Shown here piece by piece: positions 42,120-54,900 of a stretch of DNA of 64,000 bases. The translations under genes were made by a program, and so were the position numbers. The notes beneath the pieces were generated by a model, which worked only from the letters and a program-made list of their open reading frames with translations, was not told the DNA's origin and ran no database searches. This stretch comes from Spirodela intermedia (Eukaryota > Streptophyta > Magnoliopsida > Alismatales > Araceae): the NCBI GenBank assembly GCA_902729315.2, contig LR746270.1, positions 1,768,501 through 1,832,500 of the forward strand, read 5' to 3'. The first letter of the stretch is position 1. Each line of letters begins with the position of its first letter.

Positions 42120-45100
42120 CGCTCATATACGGATTAAAAGACAGTAAGAGGATCCTGATAGGTAACTTGCGTCATCTTTACCCACCCGCCCAACCGACGA
42201 CCGGCTGCTGGCCTCGTGCTCACCGGAGGTTGACGAGAGGTTTAATAAATTCAAACAGCAGGACCGAGGGCTCTTAACTGCACATCCCCTCCACGCAGCC
42301 TGACTTCGGTATTTCTTATTTATTCACGAACTTGAAACTGGCCATCGGCGAATAATATTTCATCAATCCACAAAAGGAACATCTGACGATCATAAAATCT
42401 CGTTATTCTAATTCACCTCAGTTAAGGGAACCTCTGACTTGTTAGAACCTGTGTTTTCTTGTCATAGAGATGTCCAGCTGCCACTTAAAGAGGCAAGCAA
42501 TCTCTCCCCTCCTGCACCATCTCCTCCTGTCCTCTTTCGAACATGTTGACAGGGGAGCTGGCCCCCACCTCGTTAGCAACCTCATCGTAAATGACACACA
42601 AAAGTGATGTGGAAGTCGGACAACCCTAACGAGGTGTGCGCCTAGGCAAAAGTGTCCCAACCCTAATTGGCCCTGCTATATATATCACTGGAATGATATC
42701 AGGAAGCCCATGATAGGCTGGAGGTATCACCAGCCACGCTGTTTGGAAGCCCAACATGGGCCACCCTAGGAGATTCCTTTAGCCTTCTATGTGTTATGAT
42801 AACTCAAGGAAGACAGATTGTTTCGGCTATGGCCTGGTCCATCAGACTTAATAAATCTCTGGTCCTGATAACCATATCTAGAGTCACCAACCCAATTGGG
42901 CTTCTGGAATGTCAAATATGTGCTTTATATTTACTTGCACAAAATAATTTTCTCATATTATGATTTACACAACCATATTTCATACAATTAACTAGACCCA
43001 GTGGACAACTCATCTACACCCTAAAGGAAGTGGCTTGCAACCATACTTTACTTGGTTGCAGACTACAATTAAAAATAAAAAATAAATACACAATATTAAA
43101 TTTAGGCCACACTTAGATAAAAAAGAAAAGGTTGAATTGTTTTGATTCTAGTTTTTGCCTTTGATGAACTGTAATAATTTCTTTGATCCCCTTTGTTTGA
43201 TCCTAAATCTTATGACTTTCTTAAGATTTGAAGCACAATATGATTTTTATATTTGTTCACCCCCCTACCAAGATCTAACTATTAAGAACAACTTGTTCTT
43301 CATTTCCATTTAACCAACTATTTAGCAAAAGTCTTGTTGATTACAGGGATCAGTTACCTTAAGTGATTAAATAAATATTTAATCACAATTTTTTTCCAAT
43401 AAGATTAGGAAGAATTTTACCATGGGTTATGTTCAAAGGTAATTTGTGACTTGAGGTTCATTCTAAAATTCAATGAAAAGGATGATGAATTATAACTTGA
43501 TTTTCTTTATCACCATCTTGATGGGAAACTAGCTCATTTAAGAAGGGATTGACACTTCAATCAGGCTGAGGAAGATCATGTATGAATTGAGCATTGTTCT
43601 TCAACTCACTGCCTTTTTGTCATTTGATCAGCTACGAAGACCGCTCAATCTTCTATAAAGTTATTTGCATAAAATGTTAGCATTGATCTTGAGATGGTAG
43701 AGGGGTCACATGTGATTATTTAAAACTCATTAACCATTTGAGAGGTAACTAATTTATAAAGAATTTTGATTGCAAAACGTATTATTTATTTTTTTGGCAT
43801 CTCTCACTGTTAACATTGTAAACTTCTATTAAAAATTCTTCTATTTAACATTCTTTACTTTTAAAAAATAGAAAACATTATTTTTTATTGTGATAATGGT
43901 TTTTGAAATTTTAATGATCAAAAACCAACATGATATGACTTTTAAGGGTTTGGATATTGTCTAAAATAAGTCAACGTGTTATTTTTAATCATAAATCTAT
44001 AATTCCGAACCTAATCAGTTCAAATAAATCTTGTAAGGATCCTTATCATTGAAAAATAGTTGAAATGCATCTTGAAATAGAGTAATTATTTCTCATTTAA
44101 AATTTATCTAAATCACCTCAAATAATTCACGAATGTCAAATAGATACATTGAAACATGATCTCAATATGTAAAATCATAACTTCAATTATATAATATAAT
44201 TTAAAATCTTTTTTCAAGAAATATTTTTTAATTCTTAGAAAATTCTGAAGGGCATTTTAAATGGTTTATATTGCATTGATTAATTTGATATCAATACAAA
44301 ATGAAAGCAATGATTTCATGCTCATATTTAGCTTAAGGAATTTTCATTGATTTTGAGCTGATAACATCACTTTTCAACAGTGGCTGTTTTTGTAAATATT
44401 AGCAATTCTCACATCAGAAATCAAAGGAACAATTTTAAGTAGTGAAATCAATTAAATTGGAGAACTCAATATTATCAGATTCAAATGGATTCGTTGAATT
44501 ATTATTTATAAACTTAATACAATTTTTTATTCATTATTAATTTAAACTCAATTAATTTCATGCTCATGTCTAGAAGAATATTTAACCAAAGTTCATGAAA
44601 AGTGAGAAGTTAGCATAACTAGATCCATTCATTGGTTTTCTGTCTGTTTGTCATGATTAAAATATTATTTACTTAATAGTTCAATAGTCTCCTCCCTTTT
44701 GGGGATGAGAAAATCGTAAGACCATGTCACGAAGATAAATCGATTATACTTTTTAAAAATCAGTTTCGGATTTATATCATTTCATAACAACATCACTTGC
44801 TGGAATCAATTTCTATCAAAATGTGAGTACATGTAACCTCAATAACCACATCCATCAAATAGTAAACTAAAGAAAATAATCTTCTGGTTCAAGACATTCT
44901 TATCAAACGTTTATTATCTGTTCTTATTAAATTTCAGATAATTGTCAGATTTTTCTGGTGGATGAGATTTGTCTAGGTAATTTTTTCTCCACTAAGATCA
45001 ACTAGAAAGTATAATAGCAGACAGGTGATGACCATGCTTTGAGGAATTGTGATTAACTAAATTTATAGGTTGATCATGTGTGACATGAAACACAAGAAAA

Positions 45101-45690
45101 TAATTAGTGTTCAAAGGAGGGAGAAGAATTTTTGAAGATATTTGATAAATATCCTTCCATAAACATGCTAGGTAAGGTGATAAAGATTTCAAGGTACATA
45201 ATTCAAGATTTATAAGACGTCAACTATGATCCCACTGGTAATTGGGTAGATGTTGCCTCTAACATGTGTTAAAAAATTGCTGTTGGAGAAGCATAGGTGG
45301 TCAAAAAATTTGTTTGCTAGTTTTGGATGAACTCGGCACCGAGTTGTAATATGGTGTAACTACCCTATTTTCTGACTATAATATAGGATGATTTGTGAGA
45401 TCTCAAGGGTGATATGGCAGATAAAAGGCTGTGGGGTATGTCCCCACTGCTATTCACACACTGAATTGGTCTCCCAAGAGACAGATTTTTCTGCCAACCA
45501 CTACTGATGAGAAACAAAATCAGATCCTAGCAACCATCATTCGACAAGACAGGCATATCTTAAAGATGAACACATGACTGGTCTGAGAGAATGTTAAATA
45601 TTCATATGAATAAATCCTCCGTATATCAGGCATTGAGGGACTCACTGTGAGAACATGAAAGGCAATCAAGTATGAAGATAGCATCTCAAA
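42120..45690. other. Intergenic DNA, AT-rich after 42.9 kb
   Basis: No recognised gene. From about 42.9 to 45.2 kb the sequence is strongly AT-rich with only short open frames. The last few hundred bases are probably the 3' untranslated region of the minus-strand prefoldin gene. Confidence 0.5.
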
Positions 45691-48600
45691 TCAGTCTTCT
45701 TCCAGGTTGATGGAATCCTTGAACTTGCCATAGAGGATCTTCTTCAGACCTGCCATCTGTGCGACCACGGATTCCTTCTCCACCTCCAGTCTCTCCAGTT
45801 GCTTGGTGGCATCTTCTTTCATGTTCTCTAGTCTGTCCTCAACATCTTCCTTGGGCATGTGGGCGAACACCTCGCCTATCTGAAACCTTACAATATCCTC
45901 ATCAGTGAGGATCAACTCGTTGCTGGCATCCTCCAGATTTTCATTCTTCTCCTGCGTGAAGTAGAGAGAAAGACGATGAGTTCAGGACCTTTTTAAAAAA
46001 AAAAAAGATTTTAAGTTGGCCGAAAATCAACCATTGCTGAGCTTTTTCATCTTTTCTATTCATTAAATTAGGTTATTTCGCATGCTGCTTACATGCGTGG
46101 GTAGTTTGCTGCTGGTTAGCCCTCTAATGGAAGATCAGCCAGGAAGTTCTCTTGAAAAATATTCATCTACTCAAATACAATGAAGGGGTCTGTATTCAGT
46201 AGACCAGTTAATCTCAAAGTGGGTCTGGCTATGAGGCCTAGAGCCTCTGCCCGGCGGCCCCACAGCAGCCCAGCAGCCACTCACCCATGAGAGCAGCCTC
46301 CTAGGCATCATGTCGCCAATTAAACAGCTAGGCATGATTGTGTATCGGCTGGAACACAAGGCAAATGGGGGAAGAAGAAGAAAGATGGCATAAGAGGAAC
46401 TCTTGCAAAAGGAAATAAAACGGATTGTCATCTTCGTGACCTTTATAGGGAAGAATTGTAAGCTCCCTATTTAAGATCTAGATCGCATAAAAATCATTCT
46501 CTGGGGCTTACACTTCATTCAAAAATCCTAACTCTTAACTACTGAACCCCCATTCTCTCAATTAATAAGTGAATATCAAGAACACTGCCTAGAACAGCCC
46601 AGGAGGATAAAGTGCCCTTTCATCCTCCCCCCCAATCCAGATTTTTGAAGGATCTCAGCGTATTAAGAACAGCCGAGTTTTCCTACCAACAACCCATTAA
46701 GGAAAACCACCTTTGGGATCTATCGATTGGTATCAAGGTAAATAACTTGTGAAGCCAGTCCTGCAATCCATAACAGTCCAGCCAGGAGTCCACTCCCAGG
46801 GCTTATGTTTGGGTCAAGCTCCATCGACACTCCACTTTGGAAAGTAAGAGTAGGAAATAGCTTTAAATTTATTTCCAAAAAGATATCATGAATTTATGTA
46901 AAACTCGACTTAGAAACAGACAATAGATTTACGTTCAAATGAAAGCTCAATGATAGAGATTCTGAATCAAAATGCTACTAATCCTCAGAGTTACAAAGAG
47001 GCATTTGGGGTAAAGCATTTTCTCAAAGCCGAGTGGCAACCTGTACCCTAGAAGAAGGCCCTAGTTTGACACGAATGATACAGTCCCAAAAGGAAAAACC
47101 TAATATTAGTGGAAACAGGATTTTTATTTCTTCTAAATACACCATTCGCTGAAGTTGGTACAGAATTTCACCAATAACTTGATCCCTGTGGAATGTGGAT
47201 ATAGAGCTGTAACAAAACCCCTAAATAGGGGCTGAACACTGCCCTATGCACATGGCCTTGAAAATAGTTCACTCCCTGAAACCATAAACCTTATAACCAG
47301 CAAACAGGCCTGATCAACATGAAATAAACAAAGTAGGGTTTTTTTAGGGTGTAGTCACAAAGGAGCATAGTATTATAATAGCCATAGTCAGCTTGACCTA
47401 AGGCAAGCAGACGGAATTAAAAAGCCCCAAATAAAGATCGCTTCTATTCAATTCACAATTACTAGTCCAGCATTAATAGTCCTCCCTAATGCTGAAGTAA
47501 AGGATTGAGGCTTCACCCAAACAATGAAGTCCACTAAATGTATTTTCAGCTTTCTGCAAACACAAGTTATCAATCCTATGAATCCTCATCAAAGTTTTAA
47601 TTGCCCAACCTTTCCTACTATTGCTTAATCCCTAGACAGTGAAAAGTAGATACTTTTTTTTGTTATTGTTCCTAGATCCACACCTTCAATTCTAAATAAA
47701 GCCTGATTAATTAAATAACTAGATAAATCCATATGTGTCATCTAATGAAATATCATCTGGTATCAAAGACAATTGATTGATAATGCCTTGATCAAAGTTT
47801 ATTCATAAAGAAAACAAAGTTCGAAGAAAGAAAATTGAGAGAAGAAGCCTCCTCAATGACACAAGATATTTAACATTACACATGTTGCTAATGCCAATAG
47901 GAGATGAGTGCCTTGATTGGTTTAGGTTATCACAACATTGTCCAGCAATCATGTTAGGAAAAATAAAATAACTACAAGACTCGCACATCCAAGTTATCAT
48001 TCGCCAAGAGTGATATTCTTTGGCTCATGCAGTTCCTTGAACATGTGCATCTGTCTAAGATTTTGAAGGTTTTCACATAATATCATTAACGCACATGAAT
48101 GGTCTAGGTTCTTCGTGCCTGATGCAAGAATTTTTTATTGAACTAGAAACGATTGACATGAACCAGAATAGAATAACATCATTTACTTGCAACATTAGGG
48201 GCACATAATTAACCAATAATCTACAAGATTGCCTTGCTAATTCTGAATGTTGATAGTTTTCTTTAGTTGAGGTAACACACAAAATCTAGCCCAATTATTT
48301 TAATTTATTTTGGCTCAGCACTCAAGCTCAAACTTTGCAGGAAGGCTTACACAAAGAGAGGCATATGGGCAGAGTTCATGAATACCAAGTTCAATGGAAC
48401 ACTTCTTCTGTTGCTCAGTGGACGGAACCTTAGTAACAATTTTAGTTATGAGTCTGCACCAGGTCTTTCAGTGATATTTTAACATAACAAAGAAGTAAAA
48501 AGGCTCATAGGATAATTTGAATATGCACCCATGTGATGACCAATGATATGATCTAAATGGAATATGGATGATGACATTCATAAGATGAAAACAATTGCAG

Positions 48601-50367
48601 GAACAGACCACCAACACGAATATTCATGTAAATCATATTATGCACACACTGAAATGTAATGGGGGCATCAAAACAGTGAAGTTTGTAAACTGTTACGAGA
48701 AGAGGGGAAAGCATCTTGGAAGATCGGGAAATGAAACCAGAAGAATTAAAGTGGACCTCATCTTCTAGAAGTGGAAACTCGCCAAAAAAACCATTTCAAT
48801 TGCATTACATTCACTTCCAGGTCTGCAGTAGTTGACTATAGGGACGTTCTTCGTTTTCGTACAAGCTGATTAAGGCTGCAAGCTGTTACTATCCTCTTGT
48901 GATATGCATGTTAACTTTCTTTTGATCACCCAGCATATTTTTGGTTCCCTTTCTGAGCCAATATTGTAAAAAGAGGAAACAAAAGGTACAATGTTTAGCC
49001 AAAACTAAATATGGAAAAAAATCCTCACAGCCGACTGTAAGAAGGGGATTTGCTTCTTATTTTTAATCCAAGCTAATCCCTCAATGTCATTATTGTGAAT
49101 TATTCTGAATGACGCTAGATTGCATCGGAGTATTCAACATCCTTGGTACTCCACTGGAAGGGAGCATTAAAATGGATAAGTCCGAAGGTAGCAGTTGTAT
49201 AAAACAGGATGCTAGATATCATGAGCTCATCAATGCTGAAGATTAGATATACTGCTCTCGTAATTTATTGACAGAAGTTCAGGAGAGTAGGATGTCTTCA
49301 TGTACATGTTATGATATCATTCACATGACGAAACAGAATGCCCTATTGGAAGAGATCTAAATAGACGAAATTAAAACATAATCAGAGGTTGACCAGGAAG
49401 AAATGATTCAAAATTGAGCGGTTAGATAATAGAAAGAAGTCATGAAGAAGTGATCCAATGATTCTATTGCTAAGTCAAATTCATGTTATATCTAAACCAG
49501 ATTATTGAAGGATCAAGTTATTATCTTTCCTCCAAGAAAAACTAAGGGATAATAACAAAATACCACGGAAAAAAGATTGCTAACGGATCTTCAATAGGCC
49601 GTCAAATGTTTCAAGATTTTTTTGTTATGTATTCATTTTCCAGTAGAAAAGTGTGTACTCATACACAACCCTTTTCCACTGTACTAAAACATTAGTGGTC
49701 AAAAGAATCCCATAGTTTCTTGGGAGGGACTTCCCTATTTAGCAACCATAACTGAATTATTGAGAAAAATACAGTCCACAGAGCCTCCTTGAACAAGGTT
49801 AAACTTCTGAGATGTCTCCCCTATGAACGGCAAAGGCTGTCCTCACTCCAGGCTCTATTCCGGAGAAAGACATCGGCGAGGATTTTTCTCGGCTTAAGCG
49901 CACCACGCTCTTGATCGGGGAATGAATCTACCACAGCTCAAATAACCATCGCTAATCACGAACTTAATACCGACGGAGCTTAAATAATAAAACACCAAAT
50001 AGCCGTGTTCGAAGGTATGCCTAAATTTAGCATTCCCGATGATAGAGTACAGTACCTTCGCAATCTTTATCTCTTCTTGGAGCTCATGAAAGCGGTTATT
50101 CAGCCTGCTGAACTTGTTGATGTTCAGCTGGTCCTCCCACGTTACCTCCATCTCCGAACCCGAACCCTAGAAACCGCCACGTTGCCACCGCAAGCCATCC
50201 CCCGTACCAAATCCAAGCACGCATCATAGAAAAAAAACACAGAATCAAATGCACGACACATAGCCCGTTCTTCCCTTGGATCATCCACTCAATATATTGA
50301 AACAAGAACGGCGAGAGGACTAGGGCAGCGCACAGTGCCTATTCATCGTCTTTACTACCTGCTGCAT
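45691..50367 (-). CDS. PFD4: Prefoldin subunit 4
   Basis: Beta-type subunit of the hexameric prefoldin chaperone, which delivers unfolded actin and tubulin to the CCT chaperonin. Three minus-strand coding exons: 50367-50359 (only ATGCAGCAG), 50166-50056 and 45951-45691. Together they give 381 nt and 126 residues, the normal size. The protein starts [16 protein letters not shown], as plant PFD4 does, which supports the tiny first exon. The N-terminal helix ([20 protein letters not shown]), the beta-hairpin core ([20 protein letters not shown]) and the C-terminal coiled coil (about residues 75-125) are present, ending [10 protein letters not shown]. Donors are CAG/GTAGTA and AAG/GTACTG; acceptors are CTAG/GGT and CGCAG/GAG. 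Intron 2 is 4.1 kb and contains LTR-like sequence. The gene is divergent from UPL7. Confidence 0.94.
46130..46740 (+). mobile_element. Candidate solo LTR or LTR plus primer-binding site in prefoldin intron 2
   Basis: The block has an LTR-like layout: a TTTATAGGG core-promoter-like motif near 46442, a TATTTAAG motif near 46470, polyadenylation-like AATAAG near 46563, and TTGGTATCAAGG at 46724-46735, which resembles the copia primer-binding site TGGTATCAGAGC. No partner LTR or coding remnant was identified, and TGGTATCAAAGAC recurs at about 47757, so the boundaries are uncertain. Confidence 0.3.
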
Positions 50368-50471
50368 TTCCGAACAATCTCCCCGCCGCTTCCGCAAAGC
50401 TGTGGGGGGGGGGATCGCGGGTGGTTCTCCCTCCGTCGAATTCGAAATTGCATGTCATCTACAGTCTACTG

Positions 50472-50478
50472 ATATATA
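50472..50478 (-). promoter_or_regulatory. Possible TATA box of prefoldin 4
   Basis: A TATATAT run on the minus strand about 105 bp upstream of the ATG at 50367. It would allow a short leader. AT-rich sequence makes chance matches likely. Confidence 0.3.
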
Positions 50479-50680
50479 TTTGTGAATATTTCGATAAAAT
50501 TAAGGCTTAACGAAGATAACTGAGATCGAATTACTTATATTTTAAAAATTAAACTCAAAATAGTATATCTTGCAGATCTAGCATACCATAAGGATTTAGA
50601 TCGAGCCAATTAGGTACTCTCAACTATTTTACTTCATGAGATTAGTTGTGAAGTACATGCAAAACCTAAATTACTGCTAG

Positions 50681-51186
50681 AATTTCTTACCACCTAGAGA
50701 AAAACCCTAAAAGGATCCTTTCGAATCAAAGTGGATCGATCAAACGTGTGGTACCTTAGTGTCTAGCATTATGATATATAACAACAAAAATCTGTAGTAT
50801 AAGTTAATTTGTGGGCCTCATGAATTTCAGTTGTATTTCTTCCAGAGAAAATAATAGAAATCAAAGGTAAGCGGACATGTGTCATGGAAGTCAGAATTAT
50901 TATGTAATTTATTTCTCTTTCATATTGTGTGCCAACTCAATATGTTGACCCAATCTAATCAGCTCAGTCAAAGAGGAACTCCTAATGTCAACGACTCAGA
51001 ATTTGTCAACTTACTATTTTACCCTTTGATGTATTTTTGTCAACTTCAAAACTATAAAGGATTCAAAAGCCAACAATCATCTCCACCAAATTTAATAAAT
51101 AAATCAAAAAATAAAAAAGAAGAGTCAACCCACCCACTTTGACTTGAAATGATCCTTTAGGGTTTTTTTCTAGGTGGTAAGAAATT
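50681..51186. mobile_element. MITE-like element with terminal inverted repeats of about 54 bp
   Basis: The left end (50681-50735) begins AATTTCTTACCACCTAGAG. The right end (51133-51186) is its reverse complement, ending CTAGGTGGTAAGAAATT. The two arms pair over about 54 bp with a handful of mismatches and one single-base indel. The 400-bp interior has no coding potential. Size and structure fit a non-autonomous DNA transposon. I could not identify a convincing target-site duplication, so the superfamily is open. It lies between the divergent prefoldin 4 and UPL7 genes. Confidence 0.7.
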
Positions 51187-51969
51187 ATTTTACACCAAAT
51201 ACCCTTTTGATGAGTTAATTTTTGCAAGGTGGGTATTATATTGACGGGTTGGGGCGATTGCTTGCCTTTAGAATGGCGGCCATCTTGTTTTAGTTTCTCG
51301 TGAAGAATGCCTCATAAATAGAGCTCATCACCTCTTTTTTTCGTGTTTATTATCTCCGATTTTCTCGTTGACTAAGCGAATGTTTGTGCTCCGAAATGAG
51401 AAAATGAGGATAATTTTTTTTGGAAAAATAATTCAAATACTTGGGAAAAATGTCGCAAATTCGCGGAAAACGAGCACAAACGCAACAAGAAGTGGAGCCC
51501 TGCAAGAACCGGGCGAGCGACCAAGTTTGCTGAGATGTGTCTTCCGGGATTCTTGGAGATCATTCCTTCGTTGACAATGCCCACCGTCACACAACGGTGC
51601 TGGGTTGACGAAGGGGAAATGGGGAGCCGGGTTTGAGATGGGATTCTGAAAAAGAGCAACCTTGCTTCGTCGCGCGCAAAAGTCATCGGCTACGGGGGGA
51701 AAATGACAGCGGCAGCGTCGAAATTAGTGGACAAATTTGTGTATGCTGAGTTTGACTTCGGTGAACGGGGAAGGGTTAGGAGGGGTAGAAGAGGGGGATG
51801 CGATACCACCATTCCTCGGGCGAAGGTCTCCATCGGTCAACTCGGACGCCTGATCTGAGTCGCGTGGGTGCTGAAAAGGGGAAAGAGAAGAGAGGATTGG
51901 AGGGGGGTGGGGGGTGGGACGAAGATGAGAAGAGGGGAACGAGGGAACGAGGGAACGAGCGCGAGAGAG

Positions 51970-54900
51970 ATGTCTGATCCAGCGCGGGAGCTCGCTCATC
52001 GTCACCATGTGCACCAGGTATGAATCCACACCTCCATTTATAAATTTGTATTGTGTTCATTTATCAGCAGTAGGCTGGGCGGGGTTTCCTTCATCTTCCT
52101 CGTCTTACGGCCTCGTCTAGTTTATTCACTACCGCATCCTGTTCCTCTTCTGTATGGCATAGTCGTCTGCGTCATGTATTTGTCATACCTCGGTTAAACT
52201 GTGGGAGTTCTCCTGGGAACCTGCAAAATCTCATGTATTTTCTTAGTGAGTTAATGTGTATTGCTTGATTGATCGTATAAGTCATTCGAATTTTGCGTGT
52301 CGTCTTCTTGTGGCATTGTCTTCCCCGGCGTTAGGTTTCCTTAAGAGGAGCAAGCACGAAGGAAATCACAAGGGACGCCCTGCTCCATAGAGTTTCATTT
52401 GAGAGGGAGCTCCGGAGTTATCAGCGGCGTGTCTCCGCAGCTGCGCTTTTAATCCAGGTTACAAAATGTTTGACCTGTTGACACATTTTTTTTTTCAAAC
52501 TTTATTTCGTTTTATAAGAATTAAAAATGGCTTGTACTTAATCATCTCGGCTTGAATTGGAGCCACAGTGTTCATGGTTGCTCATTAATTGAAGGAAAAG
52601 GGTAGCTGTTGTACAATCTGCAAGGGATGAAAATCGCTTTGTGGGAATTGATGTCTTTATACCAGTTATTATTGTTAGTGGTGGTTGCTGATAACAATCA
52701 ATATTGTGATATCTGTATGTTTCACAGTATCTAGCTAAGAACTGGTTACTGGACTGTGTTGAAAGATCATTTTAGCAGGTTAATTGGTTGGAGAGGGGAT
52801 TACTTCGTATTTGTGGACTATTTTGTTGAAAGATATTTTCCCTCTGTTCTATCCAGCAACATCATGACTGGATGTACAAAACAGGAAAATTCTCTCATGC
52901 CTTTGTTTGTTATAAAGAAAGATTGATTTGAGCCAAACTGTGGTGCCCTTTCTGTTACAGAGGTGAGCAGGTGAGAAATTACCTTAACAAAAGATGAAAT
53001 ATTGATATATGCGAGTAATTGTTTTCTGATGAACTGTAGGTAGATAAATCAACTCACCTCTGAAGGCTTTAAATCGAAGTTTAAGTTGTTTATTAATTTT
53101 TGTATCACCAAATGGGTAGCAAGTTAGATGGACCCCTCGTTAATGATGCCAGTTGACCATAAGTTGCCATGTGTAATTCACATCCTCTTCTTAATGTATT
53201 TGACTTGATTAAGCTAGGGTGAGTCTAACACAGATAAACCATTTTACACCATCTTCACAGTTTATGTAAGTTGGGTTATATGAGTTACTAATGATTGCTA
53301 TTCCATTTACGTCTGTAATTGAGGATCTGTGGATGAAAAGTATAGTCATTTCAATTAGGTGTTGGATAAGGAGTTTGGAAGGTGGAAAAACAAAGTACTG
53401 AGTCTTACAGAATTGCAAATAGTTGGCTTGACCTCTCAAAAGATGCATTATGCCTGAGCTTTTAATGCTAGACTATTTCTTGTTAGCTTCCTGTGATACT
53501 AGTCAGGGAAAGTGAAACCTCCCATTCAGTTCATACTGATCTTGCCACCACTTGGAATGATTAAATGGGTATTCTCATGTGTACATGTGAAAGACAATAA
53601 TTCCATTTGAAACTAATCCATTCCGTTTCTAGTTTTTCAACTGTATCACTTAGTCAATCTTCATGCTGATCACAGAGTATAATCATAATATCTAGTCCAG
53701 ATCACACGATCTGGAGTGGCTAGTAAATGAATATGGATATACCAATTAGACGGTTGGTTGAAAGTAATAATATCGCTAATGTTGATATATACAGATGCAT
53801 ATGTGTGTAGGCTAGAAGATCTTGACGCTACAATAGTTTCAGTGTGATGATTTTTAATGTGTCACAACCCAAGAAGCATTTTGACTCGCTGTATTTTTAT
53901 AGATACCATAGCTAGCATGATATGTATGATGTATACAGATGCATTTGTGTGTAGACTGTGCTGTTTTATCACGGTTATTTTTCGACTATTACTTTTGAAT
54001 AAATATTTTAGGCTGCAAGATCTTGACGCTACATTAGTTTCGGTGTGATACGTTTTTAATGTGCCAAAGCACAGGTAACATTTTGTTTCGCTGAATTTTT
54101 ATAGATACCATGGCTGGCATATGTATGGTCCGTGATACATTCATGCAATATGCACCCACTTCTAATGGAACTACAACAGGAAATATGTTTCGAACTATAC
54201 AATTTCTTTACTAATATATTCTCTCATTTCGGATTATTTCAAATTCTCGTTGGAAGGTTAAAGGCAGACTCTTTGTTTTGATATGACTGTCATATCACCC
54301 GACTTGGATCTTAGTGTTATTGAGTTGGCCATAAATATTTCCTGTAATGAGCACAAAATAACACATTCCATATATTAAGTGTTCCAAATTTGTGCTCTAT
54401 GTAATGGCCATCTCAAATTTGTTGCTTGTTGCAGAGCTTGTTCGATATGAACGGCTATTTTTTGTAATTTGAGTGTGTGTAAATATCTACAAGCTGTAAA
54501 TTACTTGGACATGAAATGTTTCCGTATTGGTTTTTCTTTTTGCTTTTGATGAAATTCTTTATATTCAGTTGAATTAAAGTGAAGAAGCTTTTGTAGATGA
54601 GAAGCTAGTGTAATAGTTTTGATTCTGTCTTATGTCATAGTCACAATGTTATGGGGAAAAGAATGCGCTACTTTAATTTTTCTTGTACCCTCTCAAGACA
54701 AATTCTTAGATCTTTAGTCACAATTTTCTTCTCCAAAATGTAGCGGCAAAGAAATTCATGGCCAGTTTGACAGTTTTATTTTATTTTATTTTTTAAGTGA
54801 TTTTTGTTTAGAGTTTTTACATTTGTTTTGTACTTCAGAGAATCTGGAGGGGATATCATGTAATGAGAAAATTGGCTGATGAACTTCAAGAAGAATGGGA

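Noticed and set aside
50149-50151. Prefoldin 4 start at the internal ATG (MEVTWEDQ)
   Set aside because: A 9-base upstream exon with good splice sites restores the conserved MQQGSGSE start.
51724-52060. Minus-strand frames of 94-101 codons
   Set aside because: They lie opposite the UPL7 leader and exon 1 and are Ser/Pro low-complexity translations.
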